From Lachnospiraceae bacterium (lineage in GTDB: Bacteria; Bacillota; Clostridia; Lachnospirales; Lachnospiraceae): a stretch of DNA of 64,000 bases. The translations under genes and the position numbers were made by a program. Numbering within the stretch: position 1 is the stretch's first letter; each line of letters starts with the position of its first letter. The stretch spans positions 145,524 through 209,523 of the forward strand of contig JAILAD010000078.1 of NCBI GenBank assembly GCA_024681795.1, given 5' to 3'. The notes beneath the pieces were generated by a model. It did not search any database. It was not told the origin of the DNA and saw only the letters and a program-made list of their open reading frames with translations. Positions 18,957 to 27,521 of the stretch are shown piece by piece.

Positions 18957-19307
18957 TTAACAATATTCAAAGGCATTTTTAATCCATCGAATCTGCCCTT
19001 TGTTTACGGCAATTACATCATAACGCATCGGTGTAAAATCCCCGATTCCGTGAATACTCCTGTAATAATCCGATACTTTGCAGATATTATGCCTTTTCTT
19101 TGCGTTTACCGCATCCTCTCCGTATCCGGAGGATTCGCTTTTGCGGTATTTTACTTCAAAGAAAACAAGAAATTCCCCGTCATATCCGATTAAATCTATT
19201 TCTCCGAACCGGTTCCGGAAATTTTTCTCAACAATCCGTACTCCGTATTGTTTTAAGTAATTTTCCGCCATTCCTTCGTATTCGGTTCCCAATGCGCGAT
19301 TATTCAT
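18957..19307 (-). CDS. yraN: YraN/UPF0102 family nuclease-fold protein
   Basis: A 116-residue protein of the YraN family, which has a restriction-endonuclease-like fold and is of uncertain function. Conserved signatures are present: the N-terminal LGTEYEGMAENYLK, RNRFGEIDLIGYDGEFLVFFEVKYRKS (GEIDLI and the E-x-K pair) and RYDVIAV. It follows rnhB, the standard Firmicute neighbour. Confidence 0.92.
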   Translation of the reverse strand: MNNRALGTEYEGMAENYLKQYGVRIVEKNFRNRFGEIDLIGYDGEFLVFFEVKYRKSESSGYGEDAVNAKKRHNICKVSDYYRSIHGIGDFTPMRYDVIAVNKGQIRWIKNAFEYC

Positions 19308-19387
19308 TCAAAGTTCCTGCCGTATGTGAACGAAATCCCGGATAAATTCCAACTGTATGATAACGAAATCGCGTTACTTAAGCAACC

Positions 19388-20149
19388 TTATTTCAGGAAA
19401 TTCCCGATAAACGATCTTCTGTGAATCTCACAAGGACCGTATTTTTTAATTGCTTCTATATGCGTAGCGCTTCCGTAACCTTTATTCGATGCAAAGCCGT
19501 ATTCCGGGTATTTTTTGTCATATTCGGCCATAAGCCTGTCCCTCGTAACCTTGGCAACAATGCTCGCAGCTGCAATGGAAACGCTCTTTGCATCTCCTTT
19601 GATAATCGGGACCTGTTTTATTGTAACTTTCGGAATGGTTACGGCATCATTTAACAGGATCGCAGGTTCAACGGATAATGCGGCTATCGCATCCTGCATC
19701 GCTTCAAATGTCGCCTGCAGAATATTAATCTCGTCAATACGTTCCGGAGAACGGTTTCCGATTCCGACGCTGACAGCTTCTTTCATAATAATTTCATACA
19801 GTTCTTCTCTTTTCTTTTCGGAAAGCTGTTTGGAATCGTTCAAATATAAAATTTTGCAATCCTTCGGAAGTATGACCGCCGCTGCATAAACCGGACCGGC
19901 CAGAGGTCCGCGGCCGACTTCGTCGATTCCGCAGATATAACCCAAATCCTCATAGTTTTTTTCATATACCTTTAACGATTCTGTCCGCTGTACTTCATTT
20001 TCATAAGCAAGAATCTGCTTTTTGGCAGAATTCACCAGTTTCATTACTCCGCTTCTGGAATCCGATTGATATTCTTCGATAAAAGCATTCCATTCCTCCA
20101 TTCCGGAGGTCTCTTTGTATCTTTTTGTAATCTGACCGATACTGTCCAT
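19388..20149 (-). CDS. rnhB: Ribonuclease HII
   Basis: A 253-residue type 2 RNase H that removes RNA primers and single ribonucleotides from DNA. The DEVG signature is in CGIDEVGRGPLAGPVYAAAV (near residue 75), followed by ILYLNDSKQLSEKKREELY, and IVAKVTRDRLM with the downstream Asp. The ~70-residue helical N-terminal extension is typical of Firmicute RNase HII. It follows lepB with one base between the two genes. Confidence 0.96.
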   Translation of the reverse strand: MDSIGQITKRYKETSGMEEWNAFIEEYQSDSRSGVMKLVNSAKKQILAYENEVQRTESLKVYEKNYEDLGYICGIDEVGRGPLAGPVYAAAVILPKDCKILYLNDSKQLSEKKREELYEIIMKEAVSVGIGNRSPERIDEINILQATFEAMQDAIAALSVEPAILLNDAVTIPKVTIKQVPIIKGDAKSVSIAAASIVAKVTRDRLMAEYDKKYPEYGFASNKGYGSATHIEAIKKYGPCEIHRRSFIGNFLK

Positions 20150-20150
20150 T

Positions 20151-20918
20151 TTATTCTTCTCCGTGTTTTATAATACAAAAATCTTTAAACGGATAAATAC
20201 GGACAAATGCTCTTCCGACTAAATCCTTTCGGTTAATATTTCCTACCATGTAATCCCTGCTGTCAGAGGAATTGTTCCGGTTATCTCCCATTACAAAATA
20301 TTCATCCGGTCCCAGTGTAATCGGAACATCGGCACGGCCGGGATTTAAAATTGTTTCCGCACCGTAGTCTTCGTCAAGAATTTGTCCGTCTATATAAATA
20401 TTGCCTTCCGGATCAATCTGCACGGTCTCTCCGGGAAGTCCGATAATTCTCTTGATATAAAATGTCCGTTTTGCATGCTGATACGGGAAAACAACAACAT
20501 CAAAACGTTTCGGATCCGTAAAACGGTAAGAGATTTTATCCACAATCAGATTGTCTTTATCCGATAAAGTAGGGCTCATTGAGGAACCGTCCACAACCGT
20601 TCGCTGTCCGACAAAAGTAACAATCAGGAATGCAAGCAGGAAAACCGCAACAAAGTAAATAAACATTTCAAGAATATCCCGCCAGAACGGTTTATCCTTC
20701 TCTTTTTCCTTTTCTTTATCCGCATTTTCCGTGTCTTCTTTTGTATCTTCGGAAGTATCTTCGGAAGTTTCTTCAGGTGTTTCTTCAGGTGTTTCTTCAG
20801 GTGTTTCTTCGGATGCTTCTACTGCTGTTTCTTCCGTCAGATTCTTCACGGATTCAACATCTTCCGATGTGTTTTCTTCCTGATTATTCTGAATTTCTTT
20901 TTCTGTTTCCTGACTCAT
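20151..20918 (-). CDS. lepB: Signal peptidase I with acidic repeat N-terminus
   Basis: A type I signal peptidase that removes Sec and Tat signal peptides outside the membrane. The catalytic Ser is in VVDGSSMSPTLSDKDN, the general-base Lys in TFYIKRIIGLPGETV, and box E is GDNRNNSSDSRDY. One TM helix (FIYFVAVFLLAFLIVTFV) anchors it. Before this helix lies an unusual cytoplasmic region of about 75 residues dominated by EETP and EDTS repeats. ATG 20918 is preferred over an upstream in-frame TTG at 20936 because GAGG lies upstream of the ATG; the spacing (12 nt) is long, so the start is not certain. Confidence 0.9.
   Translation of the reverse strand: MSQETEKEIQNNQEENTSEDVESVKNLTEETAVEASEETPEETPEETPEETSEDTSEDTKEDTENADKEKEKEKDKPFWRDILEMFIYFVAVFLLAFLIVTFVGQRTVVDGSSMSPTLSDKDNLIVDKISYRFTDPKRFDVVVFPYQHAKRTFYIKRIIGLPGETVQIDPEGNIYIDGQILDEDYGAETILNPGRADVPITLGPDEYFVMGDNRNNSSDSRDYMVGNINRKDLVGRAFVRIYPFKDFCIIKHGEE
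20745..20815 (-). repeat. 12-nt tandem repeats in lepB
   Basis: A run of 12-nt units (TTCAGGTGTTTC and TTCGGAAGTATC variants on the plus strand) encodes the EETP/EDTS repeats of the signal peptidase N-terminus. Units are near identical, so the copy number could change by slippage without shifting the frame. Confidence 0.75.
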
Positions 20919-20948
20919 TTTTAATCTACGCCTCAATTCTTTTTATAA

Positions 20949-21809
20949 TCACAATTCCGGTCTCTCGAGCGATATTCTGCCGAGTTTTCCGGATCTGAAT
21001 TCATCCAGCAGCAAATCGGCTGCTTTCTTTACATCCGGTTCTTCTCCTTTTTTAAAGCATTTCCGGAATACTGCAATCTGTGTTAAGACATCCATGCAGT
21101 CCGAATCGGATTGAACATCTTCCGTCGTAAGTGAAAATCTGGTATTCAGCAATTCGGGTGAGATTGCATAAAGACACCGGACAAGTTCACAGGCAAGATC
21201 TTCGGAAGGCAGGATTTCATCATTAATGGAACCGATAAAACCGATATGAAGACCTGTTTTCTGATTCTCAAACTTCGGCCAGAGAATTCCGGGAGTGTCC
21301 AGCAAATCCAGTTCATTGCTGATATGGATCCACTGTTTTCCCTTGGTAACACCGGGCTTATTTCCCACCACCGCGGCATTCCTTTTTGCAAGATTATTGA
21401 TAAATGTTGATTTCCCAACATTCGGAATTCCGACTATCATTGCCTTTACGGAACGATTCTTAATGCCTCTTCTTCGGTCTCTTTCGATTTTTTCCTTACA
21501 GCATTCTTTAATGGACCCGAGCAAAGCGCCCATTCCGTCCCTGCTTTTGGAGTTATATTTTACGGCTGTAACACCGATCGATTCAAAATATGAAATCCAT
21601 TCTTTGTTCACGTTATCATTCGCCAGATCCGCCTTGTTTAAAATAACCATGCGCATTTTATTGCCTGCAAGACGGTCAATATCCGGATTTCTGGAAGAAA
21701 CGGGTATTCTTGCATCCAGAATCTCGATGACAAGATCGATTAGTTTCATATTCTCTTCCATCATACGAACCGCTTTGGTCATATGACCCGGATACCATTG
21801 AATGTTCAT
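20949..21809 (-). CDS. ylqF: Ribosome biogenesis GTPase YlqF (RbgA)
   Basis: A 286-residue circularly permuted GTPase required for late 50S assembly. The G motifs occur in permuted order: NKADL (G4) first, then GIPNVGKSTFINNL (G1), GVTKG (G2) and DTPGI (G3). The N-terminal signature NIQWYPGHMTKAVRMMEE is diagnostic. It lies between the two signal peptidase genes, in the usual rplS-lepB-ylqF-rnhB order except that rplS has been moved away by inserted genes. Confidence 0.96.
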   Translation of the reverse strand: MNIQWYPGHMTKAVRMMEENMKLIDLVIEILDARIPVSSRNPDIDRLAGNKMRMVILNKADLANDNVNKEWISYFESIGVTAVKYNSKSRDGMGALLGSIKECCKEKIERDRRRGIKNRSVKAMIVGIPNVGKSTFINNLAKRNAAVVGNKPGVTKGKQWIHISNELDLLDTPGILWPKFENQKTGLHIGFIGSINDEILPSEDLACELVRCLYAISPELLNTRFSLTTEDVQSDSDCMDVLTQIAVFRKCFKKGEEPDVKKAADLLLDEFRSGKLGRISLERPEL

Positions 21810-21827
21810 ATTGAATCTCTCTGTAAT

Positions 21828-22460
21828 TTAATTCTTTTGTTTCTTTACAAATCCGCCTTTGGCGGCATCACACTTTTTCCTGTACCAGACTTTGCCGTAA
21901 ATATCCTCTTTCTTTACGGCACCGATATTTCCGGATCTTGAATCTTCCGAATAATTCCGGTTATCTCCCAGTACAAAGAATTCTTCATCTCCCAAAACAA
22001 ATTCGTTTTCGGCAATTCCCGGATCCATGATCATGTCGTTTCCGTACGGATCGTCATAGAGACTGCCGTCAATATAAACCCTTCCGCCTTTAATCTGAAC
22101 GGTTTCACCGGGAAGTCCGATAACACGTTTAATATAATAATGCGTCTTTTCGTTTCCCTTCGGAAGAAAGGCAATTACGTCCCCTCTGGACGGATTCTTA
22201 ATTACCGTAATCAGACGGTCCACCATAACCTCCTGGGAGTTATACAGAACCGGTTCCATACTGTTCCCGATGACTGCGGTTTTCATTCCGAGGAACCGGA
22301 CCGAAACATAAGCAATAAACGCAGTAATAAGAATAATCAGAATATACTCGATAATATTGCGGAACAATCCCTTGGGAAGATGAATTTCCTTTTTATAAAA
22401 TTGAAGATCTCTTCTTTTTCTGTAATTTGATTTAGCCATCCGATAAATACTGATTCCCAT
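21828..22460 (-). CDS. lepB: Signal peptidase I, second copy
   Basis: A 210-residue type I signal peptidase. One TM helix (YILIILITAFIAYVSVRFL), catalytic Ser in AVIGNSMEPVLYNSQEVM, Lys in HYYIKRVIGLPGETV, and box E GDNRNYSEDSRSG. It has a short basic N-terminus instead of the acidic repeats of the other copy, so the two may differ in partners. The start is not sharply defined: ATG 22460 has a weak GGAA upstream, and ATG 22439 is an alternative that still precedes the TM helix. Confidence 0.92.
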   Translation of the reverse strand: MGISIYRMAKSNYRKRRDLQFYKKEIHLPKGLFRNIIEYILIILITAFIAYVSVRFLGMKTAVIGNSMEPVLYNSQEVMVDRLITVIKNPSRGDVIAFLPKGNEKTHYYIKRVIGLPGETVQIKGGRVYIDGSLYDDPYGNDMIMDPGIAENEFVLGDEEFFVLGDNRNYSEDSRSGNIGAVKKEDIYGKVWYRKKCDAAKGGFVKKQKN

Positions 22461-22470
22461 TTATTCCGCA

Positions 22471-22502
22471 TATGACCTGACCGGAATAACGGTCAGGTCA
22501 TA
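22471..22502 (-). other. Perfect 13-bp stem-loop between lipoprotein gene and lepB
   Basis: TATGACCTGACCG pairs fully with CGGTCAGGTCATA around a 6-nt loop. Neither strand has a U-tract after it. It ends 10 nt before the lepB start, so it may be a poor terminator, a processing or stability element, or may affect lepB translation. Confidence 0.6.
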
Positions 22503-22508
22503 ATAAAA

Positions 22509-25016
22509 TTACTGATTCTCCTGTACGTAAATACTTACGCGGCTCTGAATGATATTTGCAACATCTTCCGCGCTCTTCTGGTTATTAAAGAAAGGAGCCG
22601 CTTCTTCTTTTACGATATCGATAATCTTTTGATCGTAATTTGTGCAGTAATGTGTATTGTAAATAAATTCTTTCACTTTTTCGGCACGTTCCGGAGAAAG
22701 CGGCTGAATTTTAACATCGTCACCCTTTGCATAAGAATATGCCATTTCATCGTAATATTTTTTCTTTCCGGTTTTTTCATCATATTCGAAAGGCTTATCG
22801 CATTCGATTGCGATTTTGGCATCCAGCGCTTTTTTGGAAATCGGAATGTAATAGAGAGAATAGTCGCTTTCCTTCGGCATCTGATATTCATCGGATAAAT
22901 AATATTTTATAAAATCAAATGCCTCGTCCTGATTGTCTCCAAGCGCGGAAATCGCAAATCCGAGATCCGCCATAATGACTCCGGAAGCAGGATCGTCGCA
23001 TCCCGGAAAACCTGTTAAAGCAACATTGTCACCGTACGTAACCTGTTCCAACTGGTTAAAATCACGAAAGCTGTAGAAATATTCAAGTTTGGCAAGAGCT
23101 TTTCCGTTACGGACGGATAGTTCCTTATCTTTCATATATTCTCTGTAATCATCGGCTTCCTCTATCGTTTCCGGATATTCCTTAATCCACTTTAATGTAT
23201 TGATAAAACTCTCGGAATTAAAATTACATTCTCCCGTATTTACGTCGTAATAACTGTTGGAAGAAAATACCAGGGCATACTGAATAAGATCGTTCCTGTT
23301 GCTTCCGACAATTCCGGAACCTTTACAGTTATGCTGTTCTTCCAGTTTAATAAACTCATCCATTGTAAATCCCGGTTTTCCGTTAAGCATTGATTCCTTT
23401 ACAGAAAGACCTTCAATGGAGAACTGCGGCATCAGAATATATAATTTACCGTCGTAGCTTCCGGCATCCAGAACATTGGTAAGAAAATCTTCTTTGTTGA
23501 TACCGTTTTTATCAAAATAAGGATACATATCCTCAAATACACCCTTACTTGCATAAACACCGCTGTCAATCATTCCGGAAGTAATAATAATGTCAGGGCC
23601 TGCCTTTGAAAGGATATCGTTTCTGAACTGTTTTTCCGGAGCCAGCGGATCGTCTTCCGTATAAAAATCACTGTAGCTGACGGTACGAATTCTGGTATCT
23701 TCACTCTTTTTATTAAATTCAAGAATGCGCTTCTGAACATCAAAAGAAGTGGAATAAATGGAACCCAGTGTTATAATCTTTTTATCCTTAATCTGCTCGG
23801 GCGGAACTTTCTTATAGATTCCGCTGTCACCGTTTTCCTTGTCAATCAGAAGGATTACCGTTTCCTCATCCACAAGAAATGCACTTCTGGCAAGATATCC
23901 CATGATATCGGAATCCGTAAAGTTAAAAATCATTTTTGAATCCACAACATTGTCATGAATATCAATCAGGCTTACGCCCTTGTCACTCTTGATATAAAAA
24001 TCATGTCCTTTGGCAGGCATTATATTGTAACCAAGTCCGGAAGGAAGGTTGATTTCGGGTCCGATTGCTTTTGCATTCAAATCCAGTTCACAAATTGCAA
24101 TATCATAGCTCTCCGTATAGACACCGATATAATATTTTCCGTTGTCCGTAACGGCGAACGTATTCAAACCGTTAATCCGGTCAGCCGGAATCTCTGAAAT
24201 CTGTTTTAAGGTTTCATCGAAAAGCAATATTTTTCCGTCACCATAAACACAGAGCATTCCGTTTGAAGCCATAATAACTCTGTCCACATTGGTAATTCCG
24301 GACAGTTTGATATCCTCTTCCGATGCATCGCTTCCGTCCGTAGAAATTTTATAAAGTTTGTAAGCGGATTCCTGTTTGACATAATCGTAAAACATCAAAA
24401 CAAGCGCCAGTTTTCCGTCAGGTGTTAATGCACTTGACTCAACCGAGAATGACATATCCGATGAGTATGTTCCCTCATATACTACCGTATCGCCGATATT
24501 GCCGTTGATATCACCGGTCACCCAGGCGAATCTAAAGGTACTTTCACCCGGTTCCGTATCTGCCGGTTCCGTATCTTCCGGTGTTTCCGTTTCGGAAGTT
24601 TCTCCTGCCGTCTCTTCGGTGATCTCCTCTTCCCGGGAAACCTCTTCAGAACCTTCTTCGGTTACCGCATCTTCCGTTTCGGAAGATTCGGAAGTTTCTG
24701 TCTCCTCTGTAATTTCCCCGCCTTCTTCAAATTCGAATTCCTCCCCGTAAGTGGATCCGTCATCGTAGTAAGGGGTAAAGAACAAAATCTGATCCCCCTG
24801 AACATACATGGAAGCGGGCTCGAAATCGAGTTCTATTTTTTTATCCAGACGGAATACTGCATCCTTGGATGCTTTTGCGTCCGAAGCTTCAGCCACAAGT
24901 CCTGAAGAATTTCCTTTAGAAGCAGTTCCGCCTTTATTACAGGAAGTAAGCGAAAATACCATTACTCCTGAAAGCAAAACGCATAATGCTTTTGAAATTA
25001 GCTGTTTCTTTTTCAT
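22509..25016 (-). CDS. Large lipoprotein: propeller-like N-half plus solute-binding C-half
   Basis: An 835-residue exported lipoprotein. The signal peptide ends in a lipobox (VFSLTSC, Cys near residue 25). Residues about 85-140 are a Glu/Thr/Ser-rich spacer. A central region of repeated short beta-strand units (for example LALVLMFYDYVKQESAYKLY, then DGKILLFDETLKQISEIPA) looks like a beta-propeller. From about residue 420 on it resembles an extracellular solute-binding protein family 1 (TMDEFIKLEEQHNCKG, then QDEAFDFIKYYLSDEYQM). No sugar permease genes are nearby. ATG 25016 is preferred to an ATG eight codons upstream because AGGAGG lies 6 nt before it. It is a paralogue of the gene at 30307-32541. 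Confidence 0.8.
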   Translation of the reverse strand: MKKKQLISKALCVLLSGVMVFSLTSCNKGGTASKGNSSGLVAEASDAKASKDAVFRLDKKIELDFEPASMYVQGDQILFFTPYYDDGSTYGEEFEFEEGGEITEETETSESSETEDAVTEEGSEEVSREEEITEETAGETSETETPEDTEPADTEPGESTFRFAWVTGDINGNIGDTVVYEGTYSSDMSFSVESSALTPDGKLALVLMFYDYVKQESAYKLYKISTDGSDASEEDIKLSGITNVDRVIMASNGMLCVYGDGKILLFDETLKQISEIPADRINGLNTFAVTDNGKYYIGVYTESYDIAICELDLNAKAIGPEINLPSGLGYNIMPAKGHDFYIKSDKGVSLIDIHDNVVDSKMIFNFTDSDIMGYLARSAFLVDEETVILLIDKENGDSGIYKKVPPEQIKDKKIITLGSIYSTSFDVQKRILEFNKKSEDTRIRTVSYSDFYTEDDPLAPEKQFRNDILSKAGPDIIITSGMIDSGVYASKGVFEDMYPYFDKNGINKEDFLTNVLDAGSYDGKLYILMPQFSIEGLSVKESMLNGKPGFTMDEFIKLEEQHNCKGSGIVGSNRNDLIQYALVFSSNSYYDVNTGECNFNSESFINTLKWIKEYPETIEEADDYREYMKDKELSVRNGKALAKLEYFYSFRDFNQLEQVTYGDNVALTGFPGCDDPASGVIMADLGFAISALGDNQDEAFDFIKYYLSDEYQMPKESDYSLYYIPISKKALDAKIAIECDKPFEYDEKTGKKKYYDEMAYSYAKGDDVKIQPLSPERAEKVKEFIYNTHYCTNYDQKIIDIVKEEAAPFFNNQKSAEDVANIIQSRVSIYVQENQ

Positions 25017-25069
25017 TGCTCTCCTCCTACCTGTTTTCAATTAACCAAACTTATATACTTAACTTAAAT

Positions 25070-25098
25070 ATTATACTATCAAACTCCCTTAATGGCAA
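25070..25098 (-). promoter_or_regulatory. Promoter of the 835-residue lipoprotein gene
   Basis: TTGCCA (25093-25098) and a perfect TATAAT (25070-25075) are 17 nt apart on the minus strand. The -35 box directly follows the terminator of the upstream ABC operon. Confidence 0.75.
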
Positions 25099-25103
25099 GA
25101 AAA

Positions 25104-25123
25104 GGGCAGGTCGCAACCTGCCC
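25104..25123 (-). terminator. Terminator of the M13-peptidase/ABC operon
   Basis: GGGCAGGT and ACCTGCCC form a perfect 8-bp stem with a 4-nt loop; on the minus strand TTTTCTT follows. It ends transcription coming from 29615-25191. Confidence 0.8.
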
Positions 25124-25190
25124 AAAATATTCCTGTTTTATACGGAATTCAAAGTAAAATTGTATATCCGTTTTCCGTTTCTTAAGGAAA

Positions 25191-25973
25191 CTAAAAATCC
25201 AGCTCTTTCCTGTCAAAATACAGAATCGTACCCAAAAGAATCAGGCCGATATATAAACATACGCAGAGAAGGGTCATTCCGATTCCCTCCGGAGCAAGTC
25301 CCATAAGGAAATACGTACTCGCCATATTAAACATTCCCTCCATGTAGAAACGATCCAGATGGAGACGTCCGATCAACGGAGACGCAGACGCCATTGTCAA
25401 TCCCACGGGTATAATCTTAAGGATAATAACCGCAAAAATACCAAGCGGATAATTGTTCGTAATATAAAGAACCAATGCTGCTATCGTAATGTTTGAAATG
25501 GTTTTCAGCATGGAAAACAGGCCCGTCATGAAGACAAATCTCGCCCAGTCTCCGTTTAACGGCGCTTTGAATATCGCACAGATAACAAACACTAACGGAA
25601 TAAAGATCAGATAAAATAATACACACAAAATACAGCTTGTAATGAATTTTGAAATGACTATTTTCTTTCTGGAAAGTCCGTATCCGATCATTCCAATCAT
25701 GGACATGGATTTAAAATCATCCACATAGAGCACCAGAAAAACAATAATTGTCAGAGCAAAATCCAGAAATCCGATACGTGTGGTAAACGAAATGATTTCG
25801 CTGTGATTTTGTTTCGCAAATAACGCGAGAATCGGAATACTTTTACTTAATAAACCAACCGATAACGAGGAAGCGATACCTATTACACCCGTTATGACCA
25901 AAAGGGCCGGTATAATCCAGTAAATATGTTTCCGGTATACTCTTCTTAAGTCAGCTCGAATCAGATTTCTCAT
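25191..25973 (-). CDS. ABC transporter permease (ABC-2 type), subunit 2
   Basis: A 260-residue membrane protein with six predicted TM helices and the opening MRNLIRADLRRVYRKHIYW, very like the opening of the neighbouring permease (MINLIRADLRRVLRRPVIYI), so the two are duplicates. Both probably form a heterodimer driven by the ATPase upstream. The layout of BcrA-like ATPase plus two ~240-260-residue permeases is typical of peptide or bacitracin-type self-protection exporters; the substrate is not shown by the sequence. It overlaps the first permease gene by 4 nt. Confidence 0.82.
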   Translation of the reverse strand: MRNLIRADLRRVYRKHIYWIIPALLVITGVIGIASSLSVGLLSKSIPILALFAKQNHSEIISFTTRIGFLDFALTIIVFLVLYVDDFKSMSMIGMIGYGLSRKKIVISKFITSCILCVLFYLIFIPLVFVICAIFKAPLNGDWARFVFMTGLFSMLKTISNITIAALVLYITNNYPLGIFAVIILKIIPVGLTMASASPLIGRLHLDRFYMEGMFNMASTYFLMGLAPEGIGMTLLCVCLYIGLILLGTILYFDRKELDF

Positions 25974-26686
25974 AAGTCCAGCTCCTTTCTTTTAAAGAAA
26001 AGACTTCCGACAATAATAAACAGAACAAAATAGATCACAACAATAATTAACTGGTAAGGAAAATCGTGTGATGTCATAGCCGTAACGGCATTATCAATCA
26101 ACCCGTCGGTTGTTACGGAATACAGATCAAAGTTTCCGTTCTGATTGACTGCATTCAGAATAATTCTTAAAAAACCAATCAGACCGAGTATTGTAACAAG
26201 CCCTGCCGCAACACTCCAGAAGGCATACATAAGTATGGATGCAAATGCAAATAATGCAACATTACGAAACCATCCCAAAAACATAATCATAACAAAGATA
26301 AGTTTCTGATTCGGTGAATAATTGGCATCTATTGCGAATGTGTGCAAAACATATAATTCTCCGAATGCAACGATATAATAACCGGCAAGGAGAACGGCAC
26401 TTGAAATCAGTTTGGAAATCATCAGTTTTGTCCGGGATACTCCTCTTCCGATAATTGTAATCATAGTTCCGGAACGAAAATCATCTCCGTAAAGTCCGAT
26501 CAGAACGGGTACGGAAGCCATAATCGCAATCAGATAAGCCACCACCATTTTTTCGGTGGAAAGCTGTTGAATCGCATCCTCCGAAAAACCGCTGACAAGT
26601 GTAAAAAACATCATGAGAACGCCGAAAATATAAATCACCGGTCTTCTCAGCACTCTTCTTAAATCCGCACGAATCAGGTTAATCAT
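25970..26686 (-). CDS. ABC transporter permease (ABC-2 type), subunit 1
   Basis: A 238-residue polytopic membrane protein with six hydrophobic segments, ending FFKRKELDL; the second permease ends FDRKELDF, further evidence of duplication. The gene overlaps both the ATPase gene upstream and the second permease downstream by 4 nt each, so the three are translated together. Confidence 0.82.
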   Translation of the reverse strand: MINLIRADLRRVLRRPVIYIFGVLMMFFTLVSGFSEDAIQQLSTEKMVVAYLIAIMASVPVLIGLYGDDFRSGTMITIIGRGVSRTKLMISKLISSAVLLAGYYIVAFGELYVLHTFAIDANYSPNQKLIFVMIMFLGWFRNVALFAFASILMYAFWSVAAGLVTILGLIGFLRIILNAVNQNGNFDLYSVTTDGLIDNAVTAMTSHDFPYQLIIVVIYFVLFIIVGSLFFKRKELDL

Positions 26687-27504
26687 AGATTGCCCCCTCC
26701 TATCAGACGGAAGTAGTAATCTTCCAGTGAAGTACGTTCCATAACCTCTTTTGTAATCTGAATGCCGGCATCCGCAAGGACTTTTCTGGCTTTTCCAAGA
26801 TCGGAGAAAGCAATTTCCACAACGGGTTCGGTTTCCTTTAAGTCCGCTTCCGATATTTCGCGGACAACGATTCCTTCGTTTACGATTCCGAAACGATGAG
26901 CGGTATGCTCCAGTTCACCGAGAATATGGGAGGATACGATAACCGTCATTCCGAATTCCTCATTGAAACGGTGAATCATGTTACGGACATCCGCAATACC
27001 CTGCGGGTCAAGACCGTTTGTCGGCTCATCCAGAATCAGAAGTTCCGGATTTCCCAAAATGGCATTGGCAATTCCGAGACGCTGCTGCATACCGAGGGAA
27101 TATTTACGAAACGGCTGTTTTACGTCTTTTAAACCAACCAGTTCCAATACCCTGTCAATTTCATCTTTCATCTCTTTCCCGTGAAAGCCCTTGGCAATCG
27201 CATAGTATTTTAAATTCTCACGTCCGTTTAAATAGCCGTAGAATTTCTGTCCTACCAGAAAACCGATCCGGTTTCTGTTTTTATACAATTCCTTCTGATT
27301 CGTACTGCCGCAAATGGAAACACTTCCTTCATTCATCACGGATAAACCGAGAATCATTTTAAAAATGGTCGTTTTGCCGGCTCCGTTTTTTCCGATCAGT
27401 CCGTAAATGTCGCCTTTGTTTACCATCATGTTTACGCCTTTTAAGACTTCGTGTTTTCCGTAGGCTTTCTTTACATTTTCAAGTTTAATTACCGCTTCGC
27501 TCAT
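26683..27504 (-). CDS. ABC transporter ATP-binding protein, BcrA-like
   Basis: A 273-residue ATPase with Walker A GLIGKNGAGKTTIFKMIL, signature YSLGMQQRLGIANA, Walker B PELLILDEPTNGLD and switch VSSHILGEL. It is of the lantibiotic/bacitracin export class. GGAGG lies 6 nt upstream of the ATG. The stop of this gene overlaps the start of the first permease. An M13 metallopeptidase gene lies 17 nt upstream in the same operon, so the exporter may act on peptides (inference). Confidence 0.9.
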   Translation of the reverse strand: MSEAVIKLENVKKAYGKHEVLKGVNMMVNKGDIYGLIGKNGAGKTTIFKMILGLSVMNEGSVSICGSTNQKELYKNRNRIGFLVGQKFYGYLNGRENLKYYAIAKGFHGKEMKDEIDRVLELVGLKDVKQPFRKYSLGMQQRLGIANAILGNPELLILDEPTNGLDPQGIADVRNMIHRFNEEFGMTVIVSSHILGELEHTAHRFGIVNEGIVVREISEADLKETEPVVEIAFSDLGKARKVLADAGIQITKEVMERTSLEDYYFRLIGGGNL

Positions 27505-27521
27505 AATTCCCTCCGTGATTT

